Below, piece by piece: positions 1 through 9,388 of a stretch of DNA of 64,000 bases (the first letter of the stretch is position 1; each line of letters starts with the position of its first letter). The translations under genes were made by a program, and so were the position numbers. Source of the DNA: Edaphobacter sp. 12200R-103 (lineage in GTDB: Bacteria > Acidobacteriota > Terriglobia > Terriglobales > Acidobacteriaceae); assembly GCF_010093025.1 (NCBI RefSeq), contig NZ_CP048114.1, positions 4,340,001 to 4,404,000 of the forward strand. Direction: 5' to 3'. The notes under the pieces are model-generated. The model searched no databases. It was not told the DNA's origin and was given only the letters and a program-made list of their open reading frames with translations.

Positions 1-809
1 CGCCTGAAATCCAGACCAACACCGCCACCAGGGTCACAATCGACTACACAGACTTTGTGCAGGCGTTAATCAGCTCCACAAAGATTGCTGACCTCACCGA
101 CGTTCAGCTTAGCGGCACCCTGCTTGGTCTACTCAATACAGCTTTGCAGGACTTTCAACAGGGTCAGGCAGATGCGGGAAACATCGCATTGGGCGCCTAT
201 ATGCAACAGTTGGCCATTGCCAATGGAAATGGGATCACCGCCGCAAGCGTAAGCCAACTCACCGGCCAGACTGGCGCGGTCCTCGGTTGCGGCTCCAGCG
301 GCTTTTCGTTGGCAACCTCGCCTTCATCGGCGACGGTTTCCTCTGGCAGCACAGCATCCTACGCACTCGCGATCACGCCGACCGGCGGATTTCACGGCAC
401 GGTTTCGTTATCCTGCACCGGCGCGCCGCAAGGGACAGACTGTTCCTTTACCACACAGTCTGTAACTCTGAATGGATTGGATCAGTCCCGTGTAACCTTA
501 GCGATTACCACCACAGGCCGTTCAGCTGTTGCTGGATCGATCGGAGGACCACCTCCCCCTGGTTCAGGGAGAATCAAATGGCTTCTGATGCTTCTTCTGA
601 GTATATTTTCGATCGCATTGCTCCAACGTGCGCGGATCCGCTACACAGTTTTGAACTGCATCGTTCTACTGGTCCTCTTGAGCAACATTATCGGATGTGG
701 AGGTGACGGACATGCGAACGATACCCCTCCTGGGGCTTATACGCTCGTTGTGCAAGCAACCAGTGGAAACGCAGTTCAGAACACAAAACTCACCTTGGTG
801 GTGAAATAA
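1..809 (+). CDS. C-terminal part of an Ig-like repeat surface protein (5' end outside window)
   Basis: The reading frame is open from base 3, so the gene begins before the window; the GTG at 57 is only an internal start. The first ~90 visible residues form a helical segment resembling FIMAH-type domains. A serine/threonine-rich Ig-like beta domain follows (pattern SSATVSSGSTASYALAI, then GTVSLSCTGAP). Next come a proline-rich linker, two hydrophobic stretches near bases 570-690, and a short tail with a second beta-domain motif (GAYTLVVQATSGN). This ending is common in large exported acidobacterial surface proteins. Exact function is unknown, and the adhesive or structural role is an inference from the domain type. 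Confidence 0.65.
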   Translation, partial: PEIQTNTATRVTIDYTDFVQALISSTKIADLTDVQLSGTLLGLLNTALQDFQQGQADAGNIALGAYMQQLAIANGNGITAASVSQLTGQTGAVLGCGSSGFSLATSPSSATVSSGSTASYALAITPTGGFHGTVSLSCTGAPQGTDCSFTTQSVTLNGLDQSRVTLAITTTGRSAVAGSIGGPPPPGSGRIKWLLMLLLSIFSIALLQRARIRYTVLNCIVLLVLLSNIIGCGGDGHANDTPPGAYTLVVQATSGNAVQNTKLTLVVK

Positions 810-1104
810 CTAATTGTGGCTAATGATCGAGATTAGAAATTTGGGGAAAACAATGCAGAGAACCCGTGATCGACACCGATATTGGTCACAACGATTCCAA
901 TATCGTGTTACTGACGACTCTCCATACGATCTCCTCGATTCCAATTTGTAGGAGACGGCGTAGAGCATAATCTGACGCCAATGACCTCCGAAGAGCTGCG
1001 TTACCGAAGCTCCCTGCACGCATGCAAGTTGGTTGCGTACGAAGTTTTGACCAACGTCTTTCAGCTTGCTCTCATTCAATCCTGACCGCTGAGAGTGACC
1101 AGCG
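810..1104. other. intergenic stretch with no supported gene
   Basis: About 295 bases lie between the stops of two convergent genes. A minus-strand open frame across it has no recognisable domain and no good ribosome site. I see no clear terminator with a T-run. Confidence 0.5.
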
Positions 1105-3216
1105 CTATCCTACAGCCGGACGAGGGTCAACCTGCCAGACAGACTTGGCTCGTGGGGCGGCCAGGGGGCCCGGAAATCTGGTCTCTCCCGTAACTTGGCC
1201 GAAAAGATCGTCGTCGATGTGATTCACAGCGCTTACCTTCGGGAGTGGCTGCTTACTATTGATCGTAAGCAGCAGAGTATCTGGATTGAAATCAATTCGC
1301 ATTTCAGCCACAGCACCGTTCTTATCCCAGCCATGTGCATCACGCCAGGCGGCCAGGTCGAGCCATTCCTTCGAATCGCCGGTAAAAAATCCCTGAAAGT
1401 CCTTTGGCATGGAGACGTACAGATTTCCGTCGGCGTGGTTGTTCTGATTGAGGAACACAATGCCCGCTTTGCCGCATCCAACGAAGATATTGTTTGAGAT
1501 CGTGTTGTCGGAGGCTGTCCCGGTGCCCGCGCGATCTGGGCGGGTAATTGCCCACACTCCGGCATTGTCGCATTGACCGATCAGGTTCTGGGCGACGATC
1601 AGTTTGTCGCTGGCATTAATGAAAATGCCTGATCCTGCGCACCCTCGCTGACCTGGCGTGCCCGGCTCAGCATTTCGGACGTTCCAGATCACGTTGTTGT
1701 CGACCTGATTCTGCTCGAGGTTCACTTCCATATGAACGGCAGCGCCGACAGTGACGACGTCGGCGAAAATGTTTCCGGTGATACGGTTATTCACGTTGCG
1801 GCTATCGAACCAAACCGCATTGGCGTGGCGGATATGGCGGACCACATTGCGACGGAACAGCATGTTGCGCGCGGCATGAAACTTTGCTCCAGCTGACTCC
1901 CACTCACGTTCCGCGTCCGCCCAGCCGCACCACTCGATCATGTTGTCTTCGACCAGCACATCGCGCGTCCCGATGCCGGCGATGCCTTCCACCCCGCAAT
2001 AGCGGATCGTGTTGCCACGAACAATGTGTGCAGTCGGAGTCTGCTGCGCTCCAAACCCACCGCCACCGCCTATCTCCAGGCCGATCGCGTTTGCCCATTC
2101 GAGAGTATTGTTTTCGATGACCCAGTGAGTTCCGGCCTGGGTATCCACCATTGCTCCGCGCTGCGGAAGTGGGAACCCGTTGCCTGCGTGCTGGAAGGTC
2201 AGCCCCTTCAACCGGATGTAGTTAAGCCCTCGGGTCAGCGGCGCGAAAACCTGTTCGCGGGTGGTGACCTCGATCGTATGTTCAGCTGGAGTGCCGTTGG
2301 GCAGGCGGATGTGAATCGACTGGCCATTGGCATCGGTCCAGAACCTGCCGTCCTCCGTGGCGCCTACTTCCTGCATGATGGGACCGCCCCGAGCGCGTGG
2401 GGGAAGACCGTTGGGAGGTTGCGGCGTTCCCGGGGGCGGAGGTGTGTACAGGCTTGCGCTGGTCAGTTCACGCTGCAGCTCCACCGGCTCCAGAGGTTTA
2501 CCGTCCACAAAAACCAGACCGCGCCTGCGGAAGTACGGCCCCATGTCCACCGATTTGGTATCCAACCACGCGCGGTCGCCGGCTACGCTCGCCAAGGCAA
2601 ACGGATTATAAGCATCCGGGAACATCGCGCCGGTAAAGGTGTACTGCCACGTGGGGACACGAGGCGGCGCCGGAGTCGCCGCTGTTGGAGGCCCGCCAGG
2701 GCCGCGGCTCGCTGCCAGCGGATCCTGCGTCCAGCCCTCCTTCAATACCTCAGACCCCTTGATCACTACCTTTGCTCCGGGCGCAGCTTCGTAGCTGATC
2801 ATCTGTGTCGGCCCTGTTCCACCTCGTACCGGGCGAACGCACTCGCGATAAACACCTGAAGCAATTACCACACGCTCTCCGGGCTGCAGCACCTCAGCGG
2901 CCTTGCCGATCGTCCGGAAGGGCTTAGCTTTGCTGCCCGGACCCTTGTCGTCAGCCTTGGCTGAAGCGTTGTCAACGTAATAAGTCTTGATAAAGGTCAG
3001 CGGCTGTTCCCATGAGATATGTTCTGTACCGTCTGGCAGGCGCAGCCCTGTCTCACTTATCTCCTGCGTTTGGCCGAGGGCACCCTCACCAAAACCAACC
3101 ACAACACCTAAAGCCGCCGCATACTGAAGAAATTGCCGTCGATCTATGGCTGATCCCGACTTTCGATTTATCGGCCCGTTCTGATCGGATAAGAACTGCT
3201 TTTCCTCTGATTTCAT
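1105..3216 (-). CDS. Tat-exported right-handed parallel beta-helix protein (polysaccharide-lyase-like)
   Basis: The protein has about 703 residues when started at the ATG at 3216; an upstream GTG at 3243 has no ribosome site. Residues 24-45 hold a Tat signal (DRRQFLQYAAALG). A DUF1565-like N-terminal part follows (DDKGPGSKAKPFRTIGKAAEVLQPGERVV region, where coils begin). Many beta-helix rungs come after that, with N-x-I/V-x-x-N repeats between about residues 350 and 620. Such proteins bind or cleave acidic plant or microbial polysaccharides in the periplasm or outside the cell. No catalytic residues can be assigned, so lyase activity is only a family-level inference. A fragment of a second beta-helix gene may lie at 5150-5345. 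Confidence 0.75.
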   Translation of the reverse strand: MKSEEKQFLSDQNGPINRKSGSAIDRRQFLQYAAALGVVVGFGEGALGQTQEISETGLRLPDGTEHISWEQPLTFIKTYYVDNASAKADDKGPGSKAKPFRTIGKAAEVLQPGERVVIASGVYRECVRPVRGGTGPTQMISYEAAPGAKVVIKGSEVLKEGWTQDPLAASRGPGGPPTAATPAPPRVPTWQYTFTGAMFPDAYNPFALASVAGDRAWLDTKSVDMGPYFRRRGLVFVDGKPLEPVELQRELTSASLYTPPPPGTPQPPNGLPPRARGGPIMQEVGATEDGRFWTDANGQSIHIRLPNGTPAEHTIEVTTREQVFAPLTRGLNYIRLKGLTFQHAGNGFPLPQRGAMVDTQAGTHWVIENNTLEWANAIGLEIGGGGGFGAQQTPTAHIVRGNTIRYCGVEGIAGIGTRDVLVEDNMIEWCGWADAEREWESAGAKFHAARNMLFRRNVVRHIRHANAVWFDSRNVNNRITGNIFADVVTVGAAVHMEVNLEQNQVDNNVIWNVRNAEPGTPGQRGCAGSGIFINASDKLIVAQNLIGQCDNAGVWAITRPDRAGTGTASDNTISNNIFVGCGKAGIVFLNQNNHADGNLYVSMPKDFQGFFTGDSKEWLDLAAWRDAHGWDKNGAVAEMRIDFNPDTLLLTINSKQPLPKVSAVNHIDDDLFGQVTGETRFPGPLAAPRAKSVWQVDPRPAVG

Positions 3217-3342
3217 TTGCCGCCCTAGATTGATTAGTTGCACGGGTACTGAAACAAATTCCGGCCTCGTTCTTTGCGTGCGCGGTTACGAGACGCATAA
3301 GTCTCAAGCCGAATGTCCAGTACATCTGGCATGGTTATCAAG

Positions 3343-5040
3343 TCAGGTCAAGATGAGTTTGCGAGCTTCACCATCGGGATCGTTCACCATGCGAATCTGA
3401 TTGTCCCAGACCATCGTCTTGTTCGTCTCAGGATCGGTCGGCTCCCACGCCACGCCCGGAATGTTCGGTTTCCCTGTCGCGGCAAATGCTGCCCACGACG
3501 CGGCCATCTTCTTCGCCAGTGCCTGCGCCTCAGGAGTATTGCCCGTTCCTTGCTCGCAGCGCTTGGTATTGTCGAAGCAAAATTGAAGTTCGGCTGTGTG
3601 CCATGCACCCGGAAGGCCATCGAGAATTGGAGTCTGCCAGGTGAAGTAATACGCGTAAGCTGATGCGGCGTTCAGGCCGTGCTTCAGCTTGGCCATCTTT
3701 ACGACGTTGTTACGCATGGAGAGACCGTTCAATCCAGCGGCCCCGCTGCACATATATGAAAGGGTCTGAATCTTCTTCTCCGGATATGCCTTTTTCAGCG
3801 TTGTGATAATGGCATTCGCCTTCTCGTCACCGTAGGCCTTGGCGAGATTTGCATGCCACTGTTCTTCAGTAGGACGCTGGGACATGCGATTGCCTTCTTC
3901 GCTCACCGAGCCGATCAACATGGGGACGTTTTTGGAGACCTCCGGAGCGGCGTCGAAGAACGACCGCATATTAATATTCTTGCCGTCCACGCACGGAGAC
4001 CAACCTACACGAGGCGTCCCTGGAGCGCCCGGCCCTGCCGTCGGAGGGCCTGCAGGATTGATCTTAGCAACAGCGGCATTGCCGACGGCGTTGAGCTTGG
4101 CCCAATCTATTTTCTGCAACGATGCAATATCGTTGGGTGCAAGGCCCAGGTCCTTCATCAGTTGTCGAGCAACCTCCCTCTGCTGCTCCTTGGTCGGAAT
4201 ATTGCCGCCGCCGCCCGACTGAACCGACGCGCGATGGATAAGGCCCACAGCCGACGGCATGCCCATCAGCGTCGTGACCTTGGATCCGCCGCCTGATTGG
4301 CCGTAAATCATTACCCGATCGGGATCGCCACCAAAGTTTTCGATATTGTCATGCACCCACTTCAACGCCGCCACGAGATCGGTCATGCCTACATTCGCGG
4401 AATCTTCATATGCCGAGCCACCAATCTCAGAGGCATCGAAGAAGCCGAGGATATTGAGGCGGTGATTGACCGAAACCTGCACCACATCGTGGTACCGGGC
4501 CATCTGTGCGCCTTCATGCGAGGGAAGTTCGTAAGAGGAGCCGAAGGAATACCCTCCGCCGTGAATGTAGAACATCACGGGACGTTTGCCGGTCAGGCTC
4601 GACGTCCAGATGTTCAGCTTCAGCATGTCCTCGCTGATCCAGCCGTCGTCCCAATCCTGGATGAAGGTCTGCTCGGAGCTCGTCCAGGTGTGCAGGTGCT
4701 GTGGACAGTTCGCGCCATATACCAGGGCAGGAAATTCATCGGTCCACGGCTTGGGTGCCTTCGCTGGAAGCCAGCGGTTCTCCCCAGCCGTCGTCTGGCC
4801 ATATGGAACCCCTTTGAAGGTGAAAACGCCACCGTCAAGATATCCACGCACCTTCCCGTATTGCGTTTGGGCTATCGCCGAGCGTGGGGTCGACAGATTG
4901 CCCGGTCCCTGATGAGCAGCCGTCTTAACACTGTCGGAAGCAAGTGCGGATGAGCTGGCGGCAATACCCATGCTAGCCGTCGCCGAAAGCAACAACGCTT
5001 CTCTGCGGGTGAGAACGGTGCGATTTGCGGACTTACCCAT
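3343..5040 (-). CDS. type B carboxylesterase with Tat signal
   Basis: The protein has 565 residues, with a Tat signal at the N-terminus (TRREALLLSATASMG, RR at 12-13), so export to the periplasm is expected. The alpha/beta-hydrolase fold is shown by the oxyanion-hole HGGG (160-163), the nucleophile elbow GQSGGG (Ser249; the family usually has GESAG), a glutamate in SEEGNR (near 381) and the catalytic His in GAWHTAEL (481). Length and layout match the para-nitrobenzyl-esterase group. A short G/P/A-rich segment (near 330-345) interrupts the middle. The start has a clear AAGGA ribosome site about 9 bases upstream. The substrate is unknown. Confidence 0.88.
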   Translation of the reverse strand: MGKSANRTVLTRREALLLSATASMGIAASSSALASDSVKTAAHQGPGNLSTPRSAIAQTQYGKVRGYLDGGVFTFKGVPYGQTTAGENRWLPAKAPKPWTDEFPALVYGANCPQHLHTWTSSEQTFIQDWDDGWISEDMLKLNIWTSSLTGKRPVMFYIHGGGYSFGSSYELPSHEGAQMARYHDVVQVSVNHRLNILGFFDASEIGGSAYEDSANVGMTDLVAALKWVHDNIENFGGDPDRVMIYGQSGGGSKVTTLMGMPSAVGLIHRASVQSGGGGNIPTKEQQREVARQLMKDLGLAPNDIASLQKIDWAKLNAVGNAAVAKINPAGPPTAGPGAPGTPRVGWSPCVDGKNINMRSFFDAAPEVSKNVPMLIGSVSEEGNRMSQRPTEEQWHANLAKAYGDEKANAIITTLKKAYPEKKIQTLSYMCSGAAGLNGLSMRNNVVKMAKLKHGLNAASAYAYYFTWQTPILDGLPGAWHTAELQFCFDNTKRCEQGTGNTPEAQALAKKMAASWAAFAATGKPNIPGVAWEPTDPETNKTMVWDNQIRMVNDPDGEARKLILT

Positions 5041-5149
5041 AAAAGTTCCTTTTTAGACACAGCTGTGTGCGATTAAGAACAAACGCCCGATTTGGATCTG
5101 TGCGATCCCATCGGTCTGCCGTTTTCATGAGAAAACGTATTCTTCAGCC

Positions 5150-5345
5150 CAAAAACCATAAATCCAGAGTTTTATGTCCGTCAATGCATAAATTCTGAAC
5201 AAGCGTTCCCGGCCCTCGTCGTTCGCGTGGCCGTTGATTGGACGCGGTGCTCCGAGGCCTGACGCTGTATCGATGCACACCTTGGCGCAGTCGACGAACA
5301 GGTTGTATGCGATGATGACGTGATTTGTGTCGCGGATAATTACCC
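5150..5345 (-). pseudogene. possible beta-helix gene fragment
   Basis: Read on the minus strand, one frame gives IRDTNHVIIAYNLFVDCAKV, then about 40 more residues ending at a stop near 5150. The N-x-F-V-D-C rung pattern is typical of right-handed parallel beta-helix proteins. There is no start codon or N-terminal domain. It reads as a leftover of a gene otherwise deleted, in line with the neighbouring fragments. The assignment is weak. Confidence 0.3.
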
Positions 5346-5360
5346 GGATAATTCCGAGGT

Positions 5361-5516
5361 GTGGCAGGCTTCGACCTTACCCACATTCTTCTGGACGATA
5401 TCGCGATCCAATTCCCGCAACTCAAGATGATCGTTGCGCACCTTGGCCATCCGTGGATTGGGGAGACGCTGGTCCTCATCAGGAAACATCCGAATCTTTA
5501 CTCGGATATTTCGGCG
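5361..5516 (+). pseudogene. amidohydrolase (PF04909-type) fragment
   Basis: About 50 residues match the C-terminal half of metal-dependent amidohydrolases of the lactonase/decarboxylase superfamily. The FPQLKMIVAHLGHPW segment holds the conserved active-site His, followed by RKHPNLYSDIS. The N-terminal barrel with the HxH metal site and the C-terminal end are absent. The frame then runs without a stop into a different family's tail, so an internal deletion has joined two genes. Confidence 0.6.
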
Positions 5517-5573
5517 ACGCTTCAGGAGTTCAACACGACGACTGGACCTTTGAGCCGGGAGCTGTGCCTCACC

Positions 5574-6118
<545 letters not shown>

Positions 6119-6131
6119 AAACATTCAGCGC

Positions 6132-6425
6132 AATACAGATGTTCAGAGGGCTATCGTGCGTGCCTGGACCACGGGAAAGTTCGTGACCGCGGTTTGTCAC
6201 GGACCGTGCGCGTTGCTCGGCGTAAATCTCGGGGATGGAACGCCATTTGTTCGCGGCAGAAAACTCACTTCGTTTTCGAAAAAGGAAGAATATGACTACG
6301 CACGCGAGGACGTGCCTTATGAGCTTGAAGATGCTTTGAGGGCAGAGGGTGCCGAGTCACCGGCCAGAATCCCGCCTCGGCAGGCCCTCTCGGACAGGAA
6401 CTGGTGGCCGCCCTCAAGCGATCTG
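6132..6425 (+). pseudogene. DJ-1/PfpI family gene remnant
   Basis: The frame reads NTDVQRAIVRAWTTGKFVTA, then the nucleophile-elbow motif AVCHGP, then VRGRKLTSFSKKEE and LEDALRAEGA. After a deletion, a different frame (from 6359) carries the typical C-terminus TGQNPASAGPLGQELVAALK. The N-terminal third, about 20 internal residues and the common frame are lost. The original would have been a type 1 glutamine-amidotransferase-like stress protein. Confidence 0.65.
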
Positions 6426-6477
6426 CAGTTTGCTGTCCATCGATATCGTTCTTGAAATTCTCCGTGACTCGATTACC

Positions 6478-6690
6478 CTATGAAACCGCAACCGCCTCGA
6501 GTACGAAGGCCGAGCGGTCAGCTAACGAGGGAATACGCGCCAGATAGTCCTGGTAGTGCGGCGTGGCGCGATGTGCCTCGACCGCGTCGCCGTTGCGATA
6601 GAGTTCATCGAGAACCATAGCGCTCAGGACTGGTTTGATCGCGCCAGACACTAGCGTGAGCTTGCGACGAAGTAGGGCTGCTGGTTTCTA
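6478..6690 (-). pseudogene. antibiotic-biosynthesis/quinol monooxygenase (YgiN-like) C-terminal fragment
   Basis: On the minus strand the sequence encodes VLDELYRNGDAVEAHRATPH, then YQDYLARIPSLADRSAFVLE and a stop at 6478. This is the C-terminal half of ABM-domain monooxygenases. Upstream codons give no sensible N-terminus before a stop near 6694. It is a truncated gene on the edge of the decayed segment. Confidence 0.55.
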
Positions 6691-6939
6691 GAGACCAATT
6701 AATAGGCGTCCCGCGCGTTATGGTTGTCTATTAACGGAAATCGCCAGCTCATTGATGAACGTCTGCTGGCCTCTCTCGTGGGCAAAAGCTGCACGATGGA
6801 TTAATTCCCGTCGTGCGAGGCTTGAAACCAAGCTTTATGCTGACGGGAACAATATAGGAACATCGGCAATATAGTATTTTCAAATACTTACAAGAACAAC
6901 GCCCGATCATCCTCGGAGAATTAGGCCTAAAATTTCTTG
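6691..6939. other. non-coding stretch with a 16-bp palindrome
   Basis: I see no gene. At 6873-6888 there is a perfect inverted repeat (AGTATTT, 2-base centre, AAATACT), AT-rich compared with its surroundings. It could be an operator left from the deleted genes. Otherwise the stretch holds nothing recognisable up to the att repeat. Confidence 0.4.
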
Positions 6940-7008
6940 TAAGTTATTGATTCTAAATGGTGGCCAGAGACGGGATCGAACCGCCGACGCCGGCCTTTTC
7001 AGGGCCGC
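6940..7008. repeat. att-type direct repeat, left copy (partial tRNA-Phe)
   Basis: These 69 bases are identical to 16100-16168. The copy includes the CCA end, T arm, variable loop and most of the anticodon arm of tRNA-Phe (minus sense) and then diverges at 7009. The tRNA 5' half is missing, so this copy cannot make a tRNA. Confidence 0.92.
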
Positions 7009-7254
7009 CTAGCAAGCCAACTAAGTGGTCTGGAATCAGCGGATATCATTGTGGGAATTAGCGTTATGGTCTCGTCGCTTTAGGATGGTTTAGGACCATT
7101 TGGGATGGTTTCGTCCGTACGATGGTCGTGTATTGGTCGTGCGCTCTTGAGCAGCAACTTCGCCGTCTTCGGGATCACCGGTGCATCTCTGCTGGTTTTT
7201 AGGTTCCAATCGAGTGGCCGGAAGCTTACCAGTGCTCATCACATTGATTAGCAG
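7009..7254. other. island left end with candidate recombinase arm sites
   Basis: There is no gene here. The stretch holds direct repeats GGATGGTTT at 7083-7091 and 7103-7111 and the left member of a 23-bp inverted repeat (7121-7143). Short repeats at fixed spacing near an att core are typical of arm-type integrase or excisionase sites; this role is inferred. Confidence 0.45.
7121..7143 (+). repeat. 23-bp inverted repeat, left member
   Basis: It begins GATGGTCGTGTATTGG and its exact reverse complement occurs at 15989-16011, about 113 bp inside the left att copy and 89 bp inside the right one. The similar distance from both island ends points to a role in recombination. Confidence 0.8.
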
Positions 7255-7830
7255 TTACTGTGATGAGCCGACGCCTTTCTCGGCCCGTTCAATTTCAAAG
7301 ATGTGTCGCCGACACAATATAAGCGGTATCCCTCCAAATATTCCGAAGCTGCAGTCGACAAGTCGCCAAACGATGGGAAGACCTCGAACTTGACCGGCTA
7401 TGAGGGCCAACGGAATGACTCCTGCACAGGCAATGAGACCGAAAGTGATAACCCACTTGTTCCGGACGGGATCACGGTAGGGCCCGATAAAGACCACCGC
7501 GATGACGAGGTGAGCGAAGGCTAGCCAATCGGTGCCATACGCCAGAAACGGAAATTGCCGATTTGTACTTGCGAGGGCGCTGTAAACCCGCGAAATCCAA
7601 GGGAGTAGATGGGTCAACTCGGCAAAGGGGCGTAAGGCAGAGCTCTTTAGAAGGATGAGGAAGAAATGGAGTTCGGTCTCCAAGGGAAATGCAGTGACGC
7701 CGCTGAGAATCAAACCGGCCATGACTATGCCAAGCCAAAAACGAGTCGCGCGAAGATGATGTTCTTGCGGGACATGAGTGGAACCCGCCTTAAATCTGTT
7801 GACTTCAGTCATTCGATCCTTTGTCGTCAT
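7255..7830 (-). CDS. small multi-pass membrane protein of the island
   Basis: The protein has 191 residues and I do not recognise a named family. About four hydrophobic segments are visible: near residues 32-52, 95-118, 130-148 and 152-172. The C-terminus is charged. It is the last gene of the leftward cassette, 112 bases after creD, on the same strand. Start at the ATG at 7830; the two later ATGs (residues 7 and beyond) are alternatives. Its position next to CreD suggests an envelope-related role, but nothing in the sequence defines it. Confidence 0.65.
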   Translation of the reverse strand: MTTKDRMTEVNRFKAGSTHVPQEHHLRATRFWLGIVMAGLILSGVTAFPLETELHFFLILLKSSALRPFAELTHLLPWISRVYSALASTNRQFPFLAYGTDWLAFAHLVIAVVFIGPYRDPVRNKWVITFGLIACAGVIPLALIAGQVRGLPIVWRLVDCSFGIFGGIPLILCRRHIFEIERAEKGVGSSQ

Positions 7831-7942
7831 GAGCTCGTCTCGCTGCTAGATCAAGGGTACAGTCTGGTTGCGACGGCTTGCCCCGTCCTGCTGGGTTGCC
7901 GCTTCCCTGAACGTCTGTCTCCGGACTGTGAGACTCATCTGC

Positions 7943-9292
7943 TTAGAAAGCAAGAGGCGGCGGCGGAGCGGTGGAGTTGTGGCTTTCTTGCAGCCTTTCG
8001 GATGCGCCTCGATACCAGTCCACTTTCCGCGTCAGCACCATCACTGCAGCCAGCAGAAAGAACAGCATGAGCGATCCGAGAATCAACGCATTGTCCTCCG
8101 AGATCAGTAATCCATAGATTGCCGCGTAAAAGCTCGTAAGCATTGCTCCAAATCCTACCCCTCGTGCCGTGCTTCGCAATACGAAGGATAGATAAAAGGA
8201 AAGCAAACCGATACAACCGGTACTGGCGATCAAGTACGCAAAGCCGAAGGCCATGTGCTCGGAAAAACTTACGAGCAAGAGGAAGAAGATCGCGAGACCG
8301 AAGCCTACGAGCAGGTATTGAATCGGGTGTATTGGCAATTGCTTCATTAACTCAAAGATGAAGAAGCCGCCAAATGTAAGGACGACGAAGAGAATCCCGT
8401 ACTTTACTGCGCGATTGCTCAGACTGTATGGATCGAGCAGCGTTGTCAGGCTCACGCTCATGAGATCAATTGCCTTTACCGGATTAGCCTCAAGCTGTAC
8501 TTGAGTTCCGCTGGCAAGCGAAGAGACCTCCCATACGGCATGGAAGCCGGTGCTCGCCACATTTCGCGTTCTCGGAAGGAACTGTCCACCAAAGAGAGGC
8601 GATCTCCAGTTCGACCGGATCTCCAACAAGTTCGTATCCCCAACCGGAGCCATGCTCAGCGTCTCAGTTCCGGCCAGGTTAAATTCGACAGCAAAATCCA
8701 CATTGCCCTTCAGGGCAGACATCCTGTGGAGTGGGACCCGCAGATTAGGCTGCCATCCAGTCGCGGCGGGCGCTCCCTGCAGTATCGTCTCCTCGATGCC
8801 ATTCACCAGTACCCTAGGTCTTCCAACAATCCCGCGGACATCGGTCACGGAAAGCGCTAAGTAGGGCTCGCCCCACACAACTGTACCTTCCGTCTGAGGA
8901 TCGACTACATCGAAGTGGCCCTTCAACTGGCCTTGGAGCTCGTAAACTTCTACCCTGTACAAGCCATGTCGACGTTCGCTGGGCAGCATGACTCCATGCA
9001 TATTCAACTCGCGAGGGAAGCTCGTGGCGGTTAGTTCCTCTTTTCGGACACTTGTCTTTTTTATCCCTTTGTCATTGGTCTCAGTGGTCTCGATGGTTTG
9101 AGTGTATGGACGCACCAATACTGGGCCGATGAGAATCTGTGGACCGGCGTAGCTTCCCTCAATCGACTGCACTGCCGCGTCACGGTACTTCTGCCTATCA
9201 TCGATAACGCCGCCCACCATGTAGAGAGCAATCAGGATCACACAGGCTAATGCCGAAATGGCGAAGCCCTTCTGTAAGATAATCTTGTTCAT
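7943..9292 (-). CDS. creD: CreD-family inner-membrane protein
   Basis: The 449 residues match the usual CreD length. There is one N-terminal membrane helix (residues 9-27), a large periplasmic beta-rich domain to about 290, and then about six helices (FFIFELMKQLPIHPIQYLLV is the conserved region). CreD is an inner-membrane protein linked to envelope stress and, in some species, beta-lactam response; its biochemical activity is not known. Here it lies 96 bases downstream of uppS, not next to a CreBC two-component system. The start has the ribosome site AAGGAAA. Regulation is probably by the winged-helix protein encoded upstream. Confidence 0.9.
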   Translation of the reverse strand: MNKIILQKGFAISALACVILIALYMVGGVIDDRQKYRDAAVQSIEGSYAGPQILIGPVLVRPYTQTIETTETNDKGIKKTSVRKEELTATSFPRELNMHGVMLPSERRHGLYRVEVYELQGQLKGHFDVVDPQTEGTVVWGEPYLALSVTDVRGIVGRPRVLVNGIEETILQGAPAATGWQPNLRVPLHRMSALKGNVDFAVEFNLAGTETLSMAPVGDTNLLEIRSNWRSPLFGGQFLPRTRNVASTGFHAVWEVSSLASGTQVQLEANPVKAIDLMSVSLTTLLDPYSLSNRAVKYGILFVVLTFGGFFIFELMKQLPIHPIQYLLVGFGLAIFFLLLVSFSEHMAFGFAYLIASTGCIGLLSFYLSFVLRSTARGVGFGAMLTSFYAAIYGLLISEDNALILGSLMLFFLLAAVMVLTRKVDWYRGASERLQESHNSTAPPPPLAF

Positions 9293-9388
9293 TTGTGGTT
9301 TCCTTACTTGCGTTGAAAAGTTATCTGGAGTTTCTGTGGCTTGAGGGTGGGCAGCTCGTCAATGAGTGGATTCGCACGGCCCAACTAA

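Noticed and set aside
810..1079. Minus-strand 89-residue open frame
   Set aside because: No domain, no hydrophobic or charged pattern of a real protein, and no ribosome site.
2026..2859. 277-residue plus-strand frame opposite the beta-helix gene
   Set aside because: It mirrors a clear Tat-exported beta-helix protein and has no recognisable motif.
6940..7010. Second tRNA-Phe gene
   Set aside because: The 5' half of the tRNA is absent after 7008, so the copy cannot fold; it is an att footprint.
7009..7254. Integrase gene or remnant next to the left att copy
   Set aside because: No frame shows the R-H-R-Y recombinase motifs on either strand here or at 15744-16100.
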